64,000 nucleotides of DNA from Superficieibacter sp. 1612_C1 (GTDB lineage Bacteria; Pseudomonadota; Gammaproteobacteria; Enterobacterales; Enterobacteriaceae): the NCBI RefSeq assembly GCF_015234305.1, contig NZ_JADGMI010000001.1, positions 496,001 through 560,000 of the forward strand, given 5' to 3'. Below are positions 10,649 to 20,194 of the stretch, piece by piece; the stretch's first letter is position 1, and the number at the start of each line of letters is the position of its first letter. Position numbers and translations under genes: made by a program. A model generated the notes under the pieces. The model worked only from the letters and a program-made list of their open reading frames with translations, had not been told where the DNA came from and ran no database searches.

Positions 10649-10724
10649 GGGTCGTTAGCTCAGTTGGTAGAGCAGTTGACTTTTAATCAATTGGTCGCAG
10701 GTTCGAATCCTGCACGACCCACCA
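10649..10724 (+). tRNA. tRNA-Lys (UUU), copy 3
   Basis: 76 nt, identical to the other lysine copies, anticodon TTT, CCA encoded. Confidence 0.97.
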
Positions 10725-10751
10725 TCCTTATCGGTGGTTACTGGTAGAGAA

Positions 10752-10824
10752 CGTGAAGGATAACGTTGCGACAGCAACGGCCCGTAGGGCGAGGCGTAGC
10801 CGAGTCATCCTGCACGACCCACCA
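10752..10824 (+). repeat. 73-nt tRNA-tail repeat, copy 3
   Basis: Same unit; loops read gaca, gta and gta, the last being unique to this copy. All stems are unchanged. Confidence 0.85.
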
Positions 10825-10857
10825 TCCTGAATGATTACAGCAGTAAAATCCCCCAAG

Positions 10858-10933
10858 GGGTCGTTAGCTCAGTTGGTAGAGCAGTTGACTTTTAATCAAT
10901 TGGTCGCAGGTTCGAATCCTGCACGACCCACCA
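10858..10933 (+). tRNA. tRNA-Lys (UUU), copy 4
   Basis: 76 nt, identical to the other three lysine copies. Last tRNA of the cluster before nadA. Confidence 0.97.
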
Positions 10934-10960
10934 TTCGTTAAGACAGAACGCGAACTAAAA

Positions 10961-11033
10961 CGTGAAGGATAACGTTGCGTCAGCAACGGCCCGAAGGGCG
11001 AGGCGAAGCCGAGTCATCCTGCACGACCCACCA
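10961..11033 (+). repeat. 73-nt tRNA-tail repeat, copy 4
   Basis: Same unit with loops gtca, gaa and gaa, identical to copy 2. It ends the cluster; unrelated AT-rich sequence begins immediately after its CCA. Confidence 0.85.
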
Positions 11034-11219
11034 TCTCAACGCGTTTATCTTGCCTTTACTGTTATCTAAAACCGCTGTAGGTTTATCTTTAAATTCTGTA
11101 AATCTTCTTCTCCATTCCACAAAACCATCGACTGTATAAAAATACGTGTTCCCGATGACATTCCCTTTGCTATCGGCTATCTTGTTTAGTATATAAAACG
11201 ATAATGCCTGCCAGTGCTT
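11034..11219 (-). pseudogene. Possible gene remnant abutting the tRNA cluster
   Basis: On the minus strand 62 codons are open from just after a TAA at 11220-11222 down to the CCA of the last repeat, with no ATG near the beginning. The translation has a natural protein composition (segments IADSKGNVIGNTYFYTVDGF and VEWRRRFTEFKDKP). It then runs into the repeat and stops at 10980-10982. A truncated protein end next to a tRNA would fit a decayed integrated element, but the stretch could be open by chance. No family was recognised. The nadA promoter overlaps its upstream end. Confidence 0.25.
11183..11200 (+). promoter_or_regulatory. Candidate NadR box of nadA
   Basis: TGTTTAGTATATAAAACG resembles the NadR consensus TGTTTA-N6-TAAACA, with a perfect left half and an imperfect right half. 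NadR represses nadA-pnuC when NAD is abundant in relatives. It lies about 70 bases before the nadA start. Confidence 0.55.
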
Positions 11220-11270
11220 TTAGAAGCGAAAAAGGCAGGTTTTACGTTAAGCCCATAAAACGAGAAGCCC

Positions 11271-12314
11271 ATGAGCACCCTTTTTGAACCGCAAAACGCC
11301 ATTTACCCGTTTCCGCCAAAGCCCGCTCCGCTTAGTGGGGATGAAAAGCACTTTTACCGTGAGAAGATCACGCGCCTGCTAAAAGAGCGCGATGCGGTAA
11401 TGGTGGCGCACTATTACACCGATCCGGAAATTCAGCAACTGGCGGAGGAGACCGGCGGGTGTATCTCTGATTCTCTTGAGATGGCAAGATTCGGTGCCAG
11501 ACATCCGGCCTCCACGCTGCTGGTTGCGGGCGTTCGTTTTATGGGCGAAACGGCGAAAATTCTCAGCCCGGAGAAGACCATTCTTATGCCGACGCTTCAG
11601 GCAGAGTGCTCACTGGATCTCGGCTGCCCGATTGAGGAATTCAGCGCCTTTTGTGATGCCCATCCGGACCGCACGGTGGTGGTGTATGCCAATACCTCTG
11701 CGGCGGTAAAAGCACGAGCTGACTGGGTGGTCACCTCCAGCATTGCTGTCGAATTGATTGAGCACCTTGATAGCTTAGGTGAAAAAATCATCTGGGCTCC
11801 GGATCGACATCTGGGCCATTATGTGCAAAAACAAACCGGGGCGGACGTACTGTGCTGGCAGGGTGCGTGCATTGTTCATGACGAATTTAAAACGCAGTCC
11901 CTGATTCGTATGAAAGGGCTTTATCCCGATGCTGCCGTGCTGGTACATCCTGAATCGCCGCAGGCCATTGTCGATCTGGCGGATGCCGTAGGATCCACCA
12001 GCCAGTTAATCAACGCGGCAAAAACGTTGCCTCACCCGCAGCTTATTGTTGCCACCGATCGCGGGATTTTCTGGAAGATGCAACAGGCGGTACCCGATAA
12101 AGTATTGCTCGAAGCGCCGACGGCAGGTGAGGGCGCGACCTGTCGCAGCTGTGCCCATTGTCCGTGGATGGCAATGAACGGCCTGAAGGCCATCGCTGAA
12201 GGGCTGGAGACAGGTGGTGTAAGCCACGAAATCCACGTTGACGCGCGGCTGCGAGAAGGTGCCATGATCCCGCTTAACCGTATGCTTGATTTTGCAGCTA
12301 CACTACGTCCATAA
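11271..12314 (+). CDS. nadA: Quinolinate synthase A
   Basis: 347 residues, E. coli length. It condenses iminoaspartate (from NadB) with dihydroxyacetone phosphate to quinolinate in de novo NAD synthesis, in the cytoplasm. The 4Fe-4S cluster ligands correspond to the cysteines in QAECSLD, QGACIVH and the final CRSCAHC motif (Cys113, Cys200 and Cys297 in E. coli). pnuC follows after 34 bases on the same strand. The leader contains a hairpin CCTGCC..GGCAGG (about 11207-11240) of unknown meaning. Confidence 0.97.
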   Translation: MSTLFEPQNAIYPFPPKPAPLSGDEKHFYREKITRLLKERDAVMVAHYYTDPEIQQLAEETGGCISDSLEMARFGARHPASTLLVAGVRFMGETAKILSPEKTILMPTLQAECSLDLGCPIEEFSAFCDAHPDRTVVVYANTSAAVKARADWVVTSSIAVELIEHLDSLGEKIIWAPDRHLGHYVQKQTGADVLCWQGACIVHDEFKTQSLIRMKGLYPDAAVLVHPESPQAIVDLADAVGSTSQLINAAKTLPHPQLIVATDRGIFWKMQQAVPDKVLLEAPTAGEGATCRSCAHCPWMAMNGLKAIAEGLETGGVSHEIHVDARLREGAMIPLNRMLDFAATLRP

Positions 12315-12348
12315 CAATATCAACGCGTGACTACGCTCTGGGGAAAAG

Positions 12349-13068
12349 ATGGATTTTTTGAGTACACAAAACATTCTGGTTCATATTCCGTTTGGTACCG
12401 GTGGCTACGATCTCTCATGGATTGAGGCGATTGGCACCATTGCGGGACTGCTCTGTATCTGGCTCGCCAGCCTGGAAAAAATTATTAACTACTTTTTCGG
12501 TCTGATTAACGTCACGCTGTTTGCGATTATCTTTTTTCAGATCCAGCTTTATGCCAGCCTATTGCTGCAAGTCTTCTTCTTTGCCGCCAACATTTACGGC
12601 TGGTACGCCTGGTCGAGGCAGACCAGCCATAACGAGGCTGCGCTGCAAATACGCTGGTTGCCAATGCCAAAAGCGATATTGTGGCTTGCCATCTGCGTGG
12701 TCGCCATCGCCTTGATGACCCTCTTTATTAACCCGGTGTTTGCTTTCCTGACGCGGGTGGCAGTGAATATCATGTCGGCGCTGGGGCTGAATGTTGCCAT
12801 GCCTGAGTTGCAGCCGGATGCGTTCCCCTTCTGGGATTCCTGCATGATGGTATTGTCGATTGTGGCCATGATCCTGATGACGCGAAAGTACGTCGAGAAC
12901 TGGATCCTGTGGGTGATCATTAACGTGATAAGCGTGGTTATCTTTGCGCTCCAGGGCGTTTATGCGATGTCGCTGGAATATCTTATTCTGACCTTCATCG
13001 CCCTGAACGGTACGCGGATGTGGATAAACAGCGCGCGTGAGAGAGGCTCACACGCCCTTTCCCATTAA
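12349..13068 (+). CDS. pnuC: Nicotinamide riboside transporter PnuC
   Basis: 239 residues, E. coli length, with about seven hydrophobic helices and the PnuC hallmark WxxW-type segment [10 protein letters not shown]. It carries nicotinamide riboside across the inner membrane by facilitated diffusion, trapped by phosphorylation by NadR. It forms an operon with nadA, as in K-12. Its TAA stop and that of the convergent zitB share the sequence TTAA, so there is no intergenic space. Confidence 0.96.
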   Translation: MDFLSTQNILVHIPFGTGGYDLSWIEAIGTIAGLLCIWLASLEKIINYFFGLINVTLFAIIFFQIQLYASLLLQVFFFAANIYGWYAWSRQTSHNEAALQIRWLPMPKAILWLAICVVAIALMTLFINPVFAFLTRVAVNIMSALGLNVAMPELQPDAFPFWDSCMMVLSIVAMILMTRKYVENWILWVIINVISVVIFALQGVYAMSLEYLILTFIALNGTRMWINSARERGSHALSH

Positions 13069-13997
13069 TGGTGATGATGATGAGCATGGCCGGCGTGCAC
13101 CTCGTTGAGGTGGCATTCCGGCCCGCTGCAAGGCTGATACTCCATCTGCACGGTCGCATGGGCGATCTGATAATGGTGCTCAAGGAAATGATGGATGCGC
13201 TCCAGCAGCGCGTCATGATCGTGCGGAGGGATCACCTGAACATGTAACGTCATCAGCGGCTTTTCACCGACCAGCCAGACGTGTACATGGTGAACATCGC
13301 GCACTTCCGGGATCTCGCGACGTAACTTCTTCTTTAGCGCCGGAATATCCAGCGTCACCGGTGCGCCTTCAAGTAATTCATTCACGCTTTCTTTAAGCAA
13401 TCGCCAGGCGCTACGCAACACCAGACACGAGACCAGTACGGAAAGAATCGGGTCGATTGGCATCCATCCTGTCGTCATTATCACGATTGCCGCGGCAATC
13501 GCACCCACCGAACCCAGCAGATCGCCGAGGACATGCAGCATGGCGGCGCGCACATTAAGATTTTTATCTTCGCTACCGCGATGCAGGATCCAGAAGGCCA
13601 GTATATTTGCCACTAATCCAGCAATGGCAATCACCAGCATGGTGGTGCCCGCAACCGCACGGGGATGATAAAAACGCTGGATGGCTTCCCAGACAATAAG
13701 AACGGTGATCGCGACCAGTGCAATGGCATTAACAAACGCAGCGAGGGTCGTCAGGCGCAGCCAGCCAAAGGTGTGACGGGCATTGGGTGGCCGCCGGGAA
13801 AATTGTACCGCCAGAAAGGCAAACAGCAGGGCAGCGGCGTCTGTCAACATATGTCCTGCGTCGGCGAGAAGGGCCAGGGAGTGAGCAATCAGCCCACCCA
13901 CCACCTCAATAACCATAAAGCCAGCGGTAACGCCAAAAGCCAACAGCAGACGCCGGGCGTTGCTGTCTTCGGGCAGATGGGAATGCGAGTGCGCCAT
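13065..13997 (-). CDS. zitB: Zinc exporter ZitB
   Basis: 310 residues from the ATG giving [11 protein letters not shown], with AGGA seven bases upstream; the longer frame from 14012 is not needed. It is a cation diffusion facilitator with six transmembrane helices, a His-rich N-terminus and a C-terminal tail [10 protein letters not shown]. The HxxxD metal sites of helices II and V are visible ([11 protein letters not shown] and [10 protein letters not shown]). It exports Zn(II) in exchange for protons at moderate zinc levels. Confidence 0.95.
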   Translation of the reverse strand: MAHSHSHLPEDSNARRLLLAFGVTAGFMVIEVVGGLIAHSLALLADAGHMLTDAAALLFAFLAVQFSRRPPNARHTFGWLRLTTLAAFVNAIALVAITVLIVWEAIQRFYHPRAVAGTTMLVIAIAGLVANILAFWILHRGSEDKNLNVRAAMLHVLGDLLGSVGAIAAAIVIMTTGWMPIDPILSVLVSCLVLRSAWRLLKESVNELLEGAPVTLDIPALKKKLRREIPEVRDVHHVHVWLVGEKPLMTLHVQVIPPHDHDALLERIHHFLEHHYQIAHATVQMEYQPCSGPECHLNEVHAGHAHHHHH

Positions 13998-14066
13998 AAC
14001 ATTGTCCTGCAACGTTTAGAATTATCTATGCATTACATCATATCGGCATCTCTGGCGATTGTGCAT

Positions 14067-14090
14067 AAAAAAGGAGAGCCGAAGCTCTCC
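14067..14090 (-). terminator. Terminator of ybgS
   Basis: Read on the minus strand: GGAGAGC-ttcg-GCTCTCC followed by TTTTTT, 26 bases after the ybgS stop. UUCG tetraloop and U-tract make a strong intrinsic terminator. Confidence 0.9.
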
Positions 14091-14115
14091 GTTGTCGTGC
14101 CGGTATTACGCCGTA

Positions 14116-14544
14116 TTAATGGGTAGTACCGTCAGTTTTGGTGTCGACGTCATTATTCACGCCGTCGCCAGTTTCCACTTTTTTGTTAATATCCGGGCAA
14201 CGACCATCTTTACACATGGTGTTTTTATGGATGTCTTCTTTGCTCATGCCATCAGCGTCGGTGGTTGAGCTATCCGAATGCAGCATGGTGCCTGTAGAAG
14301 TAGTGCCCGTAGAACTGGTACCAGTAGTGCCAGTCGAATTAGTATTAGTGTTACCGGTGTTGATTTTACTGTTATCAACATTATTCGGTGCCACGTTCTC
14401 TTTCGCGCCCGGCTCTACCTGACCCGCGTCGGCGGAAGAGTTAGCCGTACCATTATTCGATTGGCTGCTTGCAGCAAAGACTGCGCCGCTGGTCATTGAG
14501 AGGGTTGCTGCCAGAAAAATTGTAGCCAGTTTAGTCGTTTTCAT
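14116..14544 (-). CDS. ybgS: Periplasmic acid-resistance-type protein YbgS, uncharacterised
   Basis: 142 residues from the second of two adjacent ATGs (AGGAG seven bases upstream; [10 protein letters not shown]). A signal peptide ends near residue 22 (AVFA). The mature protein is low-complexity and acidic, with the conserved C-terminal block [20 protein letters not shown] carrying two cysteines. A Thr/Gly/Ser repeat ([16 protein letters not shown]) in the middle makes it longer than the 126-residue E. coli protein. The role is not known; K-12 YbgS is described as a homeobox-like or envelope protein without firm evidence. Confidence 0.85.
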   Translation of the reverse strand: MKTTKLATIFLAATLSMTSGAVFAASSQSNNGTANSSADAGQVEPGAKENVAPNNVDNSKINTGNTNTNSTGTTGTSSTGTTSTGTMLHSDSSTTDADGMSKEDIHKNTMCKDGRCPDINKKVETGDGVNNDVDTKTDGTTH

Positions 14545-14772
14545 CATGCTGCTCCTGTTCTCATCGTTGTGTCGGATAACATCATCCAACAATACCGTTA
14601 TGAAAATCGTCTGCTCAGTAGTAAAAGATCCTGTGACAAATATTTCCGTCAGCATAGAATCTGGTAATTAAAAACAATCTCAGTAGTTACATTTAAAAAG
14701 TGTAGATTAGATCTCGTTCTGCGCTACTTTCTGGTGTTTTTTTCGCTAATTCCAGGAATATTCTGCCCGAAC

Positions 14773-14790
14773 TGTAAAAGCCCGTTTACA
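14773..14790. promoter_or_regulatory. TyrR box upstream of aroG
   Basis: TGTAAAAGCCCGTTTACA is a perfect TGTAAA-N6-TTTACA TyrR strong box. In E. coli TyrR with phenylalanine or tryptophan represses aroG through one such box overlapping the promoter. It lies 70 bases before the aroG start. Confidence 0.9.
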
Positions 14791-14860
14791 GTACCGGGCT
14801 GACGATATAGATTGAAGGGATTGCAAACACATTCATAAGTATGGCACGGCTGGAAAGAAG

Positions 14861-15913
14861 ATGAATTATCAGAACGACGATTTACGTATTAAAGAGATTA
14901 ACGAGTTATTGCCTCCTGTTGCACTGCTGGAAAAATTCCCCGCTACTGAGAACGCAGCCAACACCGTCGCGCACGCCCGCAAAGCGATTCATAAAATCCT
15001 CAAGAGTAATGATGACCGCCTGCTGGTGGTGATTGGTCCATGCTCCATTCATGATCCTGCTGCTGCCAAGGAATACGCCTCGCGTCTGCTTACGCTGCGG
15101 GAAGAATTGCGCGGTGAACTGGAAATCGTGATGCGCGTTTATTTTGAAAAACCGCGCACCACCGTCGGCTGGAAAGGGCTGATCAACGATCCGCATATGG
15201 ACAGCAGCTACCAGATCAATGATGGCCTGCGCATCGCCCGTAAGCTGTTGCTGGATATTAACGACAGCGGTCTGCCTGCGGCGGGTGAGTTTCTCGACAT
15301 GATCACCCCGCAATACCTGGCGGATTTAATGAGCTGGGGCGCAATCGGCGCGCGTACCACAGAATCTCAGGTACACCGTGAACTGGCGTCAGGGCTTTCC
15401 TGCCCGGTAGGATTTAAAAATGGTACTGATGGCACCATCAAAGTGGCTATTGATGCCATCAATGCTGCCGGAGCACCGCACTGTTTCCTGTCGGTCACCA
15501 AATGGGGCCATTCCGCGATTGTGAACACCAGCGGCAATGCCGACTGCCACATTATCCTGCGCGGCGGCAAAGCGCCGAACTACAGTGCGCAGCACGTAGC
15601 GGAAGTGAAAGAGGGATTGATAAAAGCCAGTCTCGCGCCGCAGGTCATGATCGATTTTAGCCACGCTAATTCCAGCAAACAGTTTAAAAAACAGATGGAT
15701 GTTGGTGCAGATGTTTGTCAGCAGATTGCCAACGGTGAAAAAGCGATTATTGGTGTAATGATTGAAAGTCATCTGGTTGAAGGTAATCAGAACCTTGAGA
15801 GTGGTGAACCGCTCGCCTACGGCAAAAGTATTACCGACGCCTGCATTGGCTGGGATGATACCGATACGCTACTGCGCCAGCTGGCGAACGCGGTGAAAGC
15901 GCGTCGCGGTTAA
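14861..15913 (+). CDS. aroG: Phe-sensitive DAHP synthase
   Basis: 350 residues, E. coli AroG length, starting MNYQNDDLRI. It condenses phosphoenolpyruvate and erythrose 4-phosphate to DAHP, the first step of the shikimate pathway, and is feedback-inhibited by phenylalanine. The TIM-barrel class I motifs are visible: IGPCSIHD, RVYFEKPRTTVGWKGL, AIGARTTESQVHRE and IDFSHANSSK. The N-terminal arm that forms the Phe site is complete. Monocistronic, with a TyrR box upstream and a terminator five bases after the stop. Confidence 0.97.
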   Translation: MNYQNDDLRIKEINELLPPVALLEKFPATENAANTVAHARKAIHKILKSNDDRLLVVIGPCSIHDPAAAKEYASRLLTLREELRGELEIVMRVYFEKPRTTVGWKGLINDPHMDSSYQINDGLRIARKLLLDINDSGLPAAGEFLDMITPQYLADLMSWGAIGARTTESQVHRELASGLSCPVGFKNGTDGTIKVAIDAINAAGAPHCFLSVTKWGHSAIVNTSGNADCHIILRGGKAPNYSAQHVAEVKEGLIKASLAPQVMIDFSHANSSKQFKKQMDVGADVCQQIANGEKAIIGVMIESHLVEGNQNLESGEPLAYGKSITDACIGWDDTDTLLRQLANAVKARRG

Positions 15914-15918
15914 GCATA

Positions 15919-15946
15919 AAAAAGCCGGACGGGATCGTCCGGCTTT
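15919..15946. terminator. Bidirectional terminator between aroG and gpmA
   Basis: AAAGCCGGAC-gggatc-GTCCGGCTTT. On the minus strand the stem is followed by TTTTTT, so it also ends gpmA transcripts; on the plus strand it is followed by TTT only. Confidence 0.85.
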
Positions 15947-15959
15947 ACTCTGTTCTTAT

Positions 15960-15995
15960 GCCCGGTTAGCCTGATAATGCTAACCGGGCTTTTTA
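15960..15995 (+). terminator. Second hairpin, plus-strand terminator of aroG
   Basis: GCCCGGTTAGC-ctgataat-GCTAACCGGGC followed by TTTTTA, directly against the gpmA stop. The U-tract faces the plus strand, so it backs up the first hairpin for aroG. Confidence 0.8.
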
Positions 15996-16748
15996 TTACT
16001 TCGCTTTGCCCTGATTCGCTACCGCTGCCGCTTTGGCCGCGATCTCGTCAGCATTACCCAGATAGTAATGTTTGATCGGCTTGAAGTTCTCGTCGAATTC
16101 ATACACCAGCGGTACGCCGGTCGGGATGTTCAGTTCAAGAATTTCGTCTTCGCCCATATTGTCGAGGTATTTGACCAGCGCGCGCAGGGAGTTACCGTGA
16201 GCGGCGATGATCACGCGCTCGCCGCTTTTCAGGCGCGGCAGAATGCTTTCATTCCAGTAAGGGATCACGCGATCGATAGTCAGCGCCAGGCTTTCTGTCA
16301 GCGGCAGTTCCTGCTCGGTCAGGGAAGCGTAACGCGGATCGTGGCCCGGGAAACGCTCATCTTCTTTGGTCAGTGCAGGCGGGGTCACGGCAAAACCACG
16401 ACGCCACTGTTTAACCTGCTCGTCACCGTATTTTTCTGCGGTTTCGGCTTTGTTCAGACCCTGTAGCGCACCGTAGTGACGTTCGTTCAGCTTCCAGGAT
16501 TTCTCCACCGGCAGCCACGCCTGATCCAGACCATCCAGAATGTTCCACAGGGTGTGGATTGCGCGTTTCAGCACGGAGGTGTAAGCAAAATCGAAGCTAT
16601 AGCCTTCTTCCTTCAGCAGCTTGCCCGCCGCTTTGGCTTCAGATACGCCTTTCTCGGACAGATCAACGTCGTACCAACCGGTAAAGCGGTTTTCGTTGTT
16701 CCACTGACTTTCACCGTGACGAACCAGTACCAGCTTAGTTACAGCCAT
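15996..16748 (-). CDS. gpmA: 2,3-bisphosphoglycerate-dependent phosphoglycerate mutase
   Basis: 250 residues from [13 protein letters not shown], with GAGGAG seven bases before the ATG. It interconverts 3- and 2-phosphoglycerate in glycolysis. His11 of the RHGE motif is the phosphorylated residue; the second catalytic histidine is in [10 protein letters not shown] (His184 in E. coli). Length equals E. coli GpmA. A Fur-like box lies upstream, in agreement with reported Fur control of gpmA in E. coli. Confidence 0.97.
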   Translation of the reverse strand: MAVTKLVLVRHGESQWNNENRFTGWYDVDLSEKGVSEAKAAGKLLKEEGYSFDFAYTSVLKRAIHTLWNILDGLDQAWLPVEKSWKLNERHYGALQGLNKAETAEKYGDEQVKQWRRGFAVTPPALTKEDERFPGHDPRYASLTEQELPLTESLALTIDRVIPYWNESILPRLKSGERVIIAAHGNSLRALVKYLDNMGEDEILELNIPTGVPLVYEFDENFKPIKHYYLGNADEIAAKAAAVANQGKAK

Positions 16749-16775
16749 ACACTTACTCCTCAAGCTTTATTGAAC

Positions 16776-16794
16776 GATAATAATTCTCATTATA
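16776..16794. promoter_or_regulatory. Fur box upstream of gpmA
   Basis: GATAATAATTCTCATTATA matches 15 of 19 positions of the Fur consensus GATAATGATAATCATTATC. It starts 28 bases upstream of the gpmA ATG, in the promoter region. Confidence 0.7.
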
Positions 16795-16922
16795 TTGCTA
16801 TGACGCTGTCAGCAGCAATGCTTAACCCTAACCATAGCGAAAATAGCGGGGGAGTGTAAGATGCTTGTGAATTTGTGGTTATGATTTTGTCTTTGAACGG
16901 CGTTAATTTCAGCAAAGCGGGT

Positions 16923-16949
16923 AAAAAAAGCCCTCTTTTCAGAGGGCTC
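16923..16949 (-). terminator. Terminator of the gal operon
   Basis: On the minus strand AGCCCTCT-gaaa-AGAGGGCT followed by a run of seven T, just after the galM stop at 16954. Confidence 0.9.
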
Positions 16950-16953
16950 AGGT

Positions 16954-17994
16954 TCAGGCAGGAATAAACTGATATTCCGTCAGGCTGACGTACTCTTCAC
17001 CCGGCCGCAAAATACAGTTCGGTTGCGGCCATTCCGGATGGTTTGGCGAGTCGGGTAAAAACTCGCTTTCCAGCGCCAGACCCTGCCAGGCATCATAGGT
17101 GCCTGGCTCACGGGATGAGGTGCCTTCGAGGAAGTTGCCAGAATAGAATTGCAGCGCAGGTGCGGAGGTAAACACCGCCATCTGCAATCTTTCATCGTCA
17201 GACCACACATGCGCGGCTTCACTTTTCACATCACCTTTTGCCTGAAGCAAAAAGGCGTGATCGTAGCCGTTAACCTTTTTCTGATCGTCATCGCTTAAGA
17301 AGTCGTCGGCAATGCGCTTCGGCGAGCGGAAGTCAAAGCTGGTATTCGCTACTTCTTTCAGGCCATGGCGCGGAATACCGCCTTCATCCACCGGCAGATA
17401 CTGGTCGGCAAGAATTTGCAGCTTGTGGTTGCGCACGTCGGAGCGTTCACCGTTGAGGTTGAAGTAGACGTGGTTGGTCATGTTAACCGGGCAGGGCTGG
17501 TCTACCGTGGCGCGATACTCGATGGCGATACGGTTATCGTCGGTTAAGGTATAGCGCGCGGTGGCTTTCAGGTTGCCGGGAAAACCCTGATCGCCGTCAG
17601 CGGATTCCAGTGAGAAAATGACCTCGTGATCGCTCAGGCTCTGATAGCTCCAGCGGCGCTTGTCGAAGCCTTCCGGCCCGCCGTGCAGCTGGTTGACGCC
17701 CTGGCTGGGTACGACATTGACGACTTCACCATCCAGTTCAAAACGGCTGTCGGCGATGCGGTTAGCGTAGCGACCGACGGAGGCACCGAAAAAAGCCTCA
17801 TGCTGCGGATACTGTTCCGGACCGGCGCAGCCGAGGATTGCTTCACGCACGCTGCCGTCGGAGAGTGGCACGCGTACAGAAAGCAGCGTTGCGCCCCAGT
17901 CCATCAGGGTCACTACCAGCCCTGCATTATTGCGCAGGGTAAGCAAACGAAACGGCAGCCCATCAGGGGCGCTCGCGGGCGTATTTCTTAGCAC
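16954..17994 (-). CDS. galM: Aldose 1-epimerase (galactose mutarotase)
   Basis: 346 residues, E. coli length. It interconverts beta- and alpha-D-galactose so that GalK can phosphorylate the alpha anomer. Visible motifs of the family are NRIADSRF near the sugar site, [14 protein letters not shown] and [11 protein letters not shown] (catalytic histidine region). Last gene of galETKM; its ATG overlaps the galK stop by seven bases, so translation is probably coupled. Confidence 0.96.
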   Translation of the reverse strand: MLRNTPASAPDGLPFRLLTLRNNAGLVVTLMDWGATLLSVRVPLSDGSVREAILGCAGPEQYPQHEAFFGASVGRYANRIADSRFELDGEVVNVVPSQGVNQLHGGPEGFDKRRWSYQSLSDHEVIFSLESADGDQGFPGNLKATARYTLTDDNRIAIEYRATVDQPCPVNMTNHVYFNLNGERSDVRNHKLQILADQYLPVDEGGIPRHGLKEVANTSFDFRSPKRIADDFLSDDDQKKVNGYDHAFLLQAKGDVKSEAAHVWSDDERLQMAVFTSAPALQFYSGNFLEGTSSREPGTYDAWQGLALESEFLPDSPNHPEWPQPNCILRPGEEYVSLTEYQFIPA

Positions 17995-19136
17995 AGACCT
18001 GCTCCTTGTGATGGTTTACAAACGTAGAAGGTTTCTTTAATACCGGTTTTAGCTTCGTACTGTTCGGCGACCGCTTTTTTAACCTCAGAGACTAAATCTT
18101 CCGGGATTAGCGCGACGATACAACCGCCGAAGCCGCCGCCGGTCATACGTACGCCGCCTTTGTCGCCAATCACCTCTTTCACAATCTCCACCAGCGTGTC
18201 GATCTGCGGCACGGTGATTTCAAAGTCATCGCGCATGGAAGCGTGAGACTCGGCCATCAGTTTGCCCATCCGTTGCAGGTCGCCTTTTTCCAGCGCCTCA
18301 GCGGCCTCGACGGTGCGAATGTTTTCCGTCAGTACGTGACGCACGCGTTTAGCAACGACAGGGTCCAGCTCGTTCGCCACCGCGTTAAATTCGTCCAGCT
18401 TAACATCGCGCAGTGCAGGCTGCTGGAAGAAACGCGCCCCGGTTTCGCACTGTTCGCGGCGGGTGTTGTATTCACTGCCCACCAGCGTACGTTTGAAGTT
18501 ACTGTTAATAATAACCACCGCCACGCCTTTTGGCATAGAAACCGCTTTGGTGCCAAGTGAACGACAGTCGAGCAGCAGGGCGTGATCTTTTTTGCCCAGC
18601 GCAGAAATCAGCTGATCCATGATGCCGCAGTTACAGCCGACGAACTGGTTTTCCGCTTCCTGACCGTTAAGGGCGATTTGCGCGCCGTCCAGCGGCAGAT
18701 GATAAAGTTGCTGGAAGACGGTACCGACCGCCACTTCCAGCGAGGCGGAGGAGCTGAGGCCCGCGCCCTGCGGAACGTCGCCGCTGATGACCAAATCCGC
18801 GCCGCCAAAACTGGCGTTGCGCTGCTGAAGGTGTTTCACCACGCCGCGGACATAGTTGGACCACTGCTGATTTTCATGCGCCACAATCGGCTCATCCAGC
18901 GAAAATTCGTCAATCTGATTATCGTAATCTGCCGCAATCACCCGCACGGTACGATCGGTACGTGCCGCACAGCTGATCACCGTCTGATAATCAATCGCGC
19001 AAGGCAGCACAAAGCCATCGTTATAGTCGGTGTGCTCGCCAATCAGGTTTACGCGGCCCGGTGCCTGAATGACGTGGGTAGCAGGGTAGCCGAATTTTTC
19101 AGCAAACAGGGACTGTGTTTTTTCTTTCAGACTCAT
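17988..19136 (-). CDS. galK: Galactokinase
   Basis: 382 residues, E. coli length. GHMP-family kinase converting alpha-D-galactose and ATP to galactose 1-phosphate. Motif 1 ([15 protein letters not shown], about residues 25-39), the phosphate loop ([13 protein letters not shown], about 120-132) and motif 3 ([13 protein letters not shown]) are intact. It begins two bases after the galT stop. Third gene of galETKM. Confidence 0.97.
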   Translation of the reverse strand: MSLKEKTQSLFAEKFGYPATHVIQAPGRVNLIGEHTDYNDGFVLPCAIDYQTVISCAARTDRTVRVIAADYDNQIDEFSLDEPIVAHENQQWSNYVRGVVKHLQQRNASFGGADLVISGDVPQGAGLSSSASLEVAVGTVFQQLYHLPLDGAQIALNGQEAENQFVGCNCGIMDQLISALGKKDHALLLDCRSLGTKAVSMPKGVAVVIINSNFKRTLVGSEYNTRREQCETGARFFQQPALRDVKLDEFNAVANELDPVVAKRVRHVLTENIRTVEAAEALEKGDLQRMGKLMAESHASMRDDFEITVPQIDTLVEIVKEVIGDKGGVRMTGGGFGGCIVALIPEDLVSEVKKAVAEQYEAKTGIKETFYVCKPSQGAGLC

Positions 19137-19138
19137 TG

Positions 19139-20185
19139 TTATTCTCCGGATTCGCGAAAATGGACGTCGCTGACCGCACGCAGGCGTTCGGCGGCTTGTT
19201 CTGCGGTAAGATCGCGCTGGGTTTCCGCCAGCATTTCGTAGCCAACCATGAACTTACGCACGGTGGCAGAGCGCAGCAGCGGCGGATAAAAGTGGGCGTG
19301 TAACTGCCAGTGTTGATTTTCTTCGCCGTTAAACGGTGCGCCGTGCCAGCCCATTGAGTAGGGGAAAGAGCACTGGAACAGATTGTCGTAGCGGCTGGTG
19401 AGTTTCTTCAGCGCCAGCGCCAGATCCTGACGCTGCTCGTCGGTTAAATCAGTGATCCGCAATACATGTGCCTTAGGCAGCAGTAGCGTTTCAAACGGCC
19501 ATGCGGCCCAGTAGGGCACCACCGCCAGCCAGTGCTCTGTTTCCACTACGGTGCGGCAGCCGTCCGCCAGTTCGCGCTGAACATAGTCGACCAGCATCGG
19601 CGAGTGTTGTTCGGCAAAGTAACTTTTTTGCAGGCGATCTTCACGCTCGATTTCATTAGGCAGGAAGCTGTTGGCCCAAACCTGACCGTGCGGGTGCGGG
19701 TTGGAGCAGCCCATCGCCGCGCCTTTATTTTCAAACACCTGTACCCAGGGATACTCTTTCCCCAGCTCCGCCGTTTGCTGCTGCCAGGTTTCAACGACTT
19801 CCGCCAGCGCGTCGACGGTTAATTCCGGCAGCGTTTTGCTGTGGTCGGGTGAGAAGCAGATCACCCGGCTGGTGCCGCGTGCGCTCTGACAGCGCATCAG
19901 CGGATCGTCGCTTTCCGGCGCGTCAGGCGTGTCGGTCATCAGCGCGGCAAAATCGTTAGTAAAAACGTAGGTGCCTTTGTAGTCCGGGTTCTTGTCGCCG
20001 GTAACACGGGTATTGCCTGGGCAGAGAAAACAGTCCGGATCGTGCTGAGGCAGTTTTTGCTGCGAAGGCGTTTCCTGCGCCCCTTGCCAGGGGCGCTTCG
20101 CACGGTGCGGTGAAACCAGGACCCATTGCCCGGTTAACGGGTTATAGCGGCGATGCGGGTGATCGACCGGGTTAAATTGTGTCAT
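19139..20185 (-). CDS. galT: Galactose-1-phosphate uridylyltransferase
   Basis: 348 residues from the ATG at 20185 ([10 protein letters not shown]), with AAGGAA upstream; the GTG three bases earlier is not needed. It swaps UMP between UDP-glucose and galactose 1-phosphate in the Leloir pathway. The nucleophilic histidine is in [10 protein letters not shown] (His166 in E. coli) and the zinc ligands include CFLC. It starts nine bases after the galE stop. Confidence 0.97.
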   Translation of the reverse strand: MTQFNPVDHPHRRYNPLTGQWVLVSPHRAKRPWQGAQETPSQQKLPQHDPDCFLCPGNTRVTGDKNPDYKGTYVFTNDFAALMTDTPDAPESDDPLMRCQSARGTSRVICFSPDHSKTLPELTVDALAEVVETWQQQTAELGKEYPWVQVFENKGAAMGCSNPHPHGQVWANSFLPNEIEREDRLQKSYFAEQHSPMLVDYVQRELADGCRTVVETEHWLAVVPYWAAWPFETLLLPKAHVLRITDLTDEQRQDLALALKKLTSRYDNLFQCSFPYSMGWHGAPFNGEENQHWQLHAHFYPPLLRSATVRKFMVGYEMLAETQRDLTAEQAAERLRAVSDVHFRESGE

Positions 20186-20194
20186 CACTGTTCC

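Noticed and set aside
10128-11033. CRISPR-like look of regularly spaced repeats
   Set aside because: The repeats are tRNA genes and tRNA-tail units with spacers of unequal length; no cas genes nearby.
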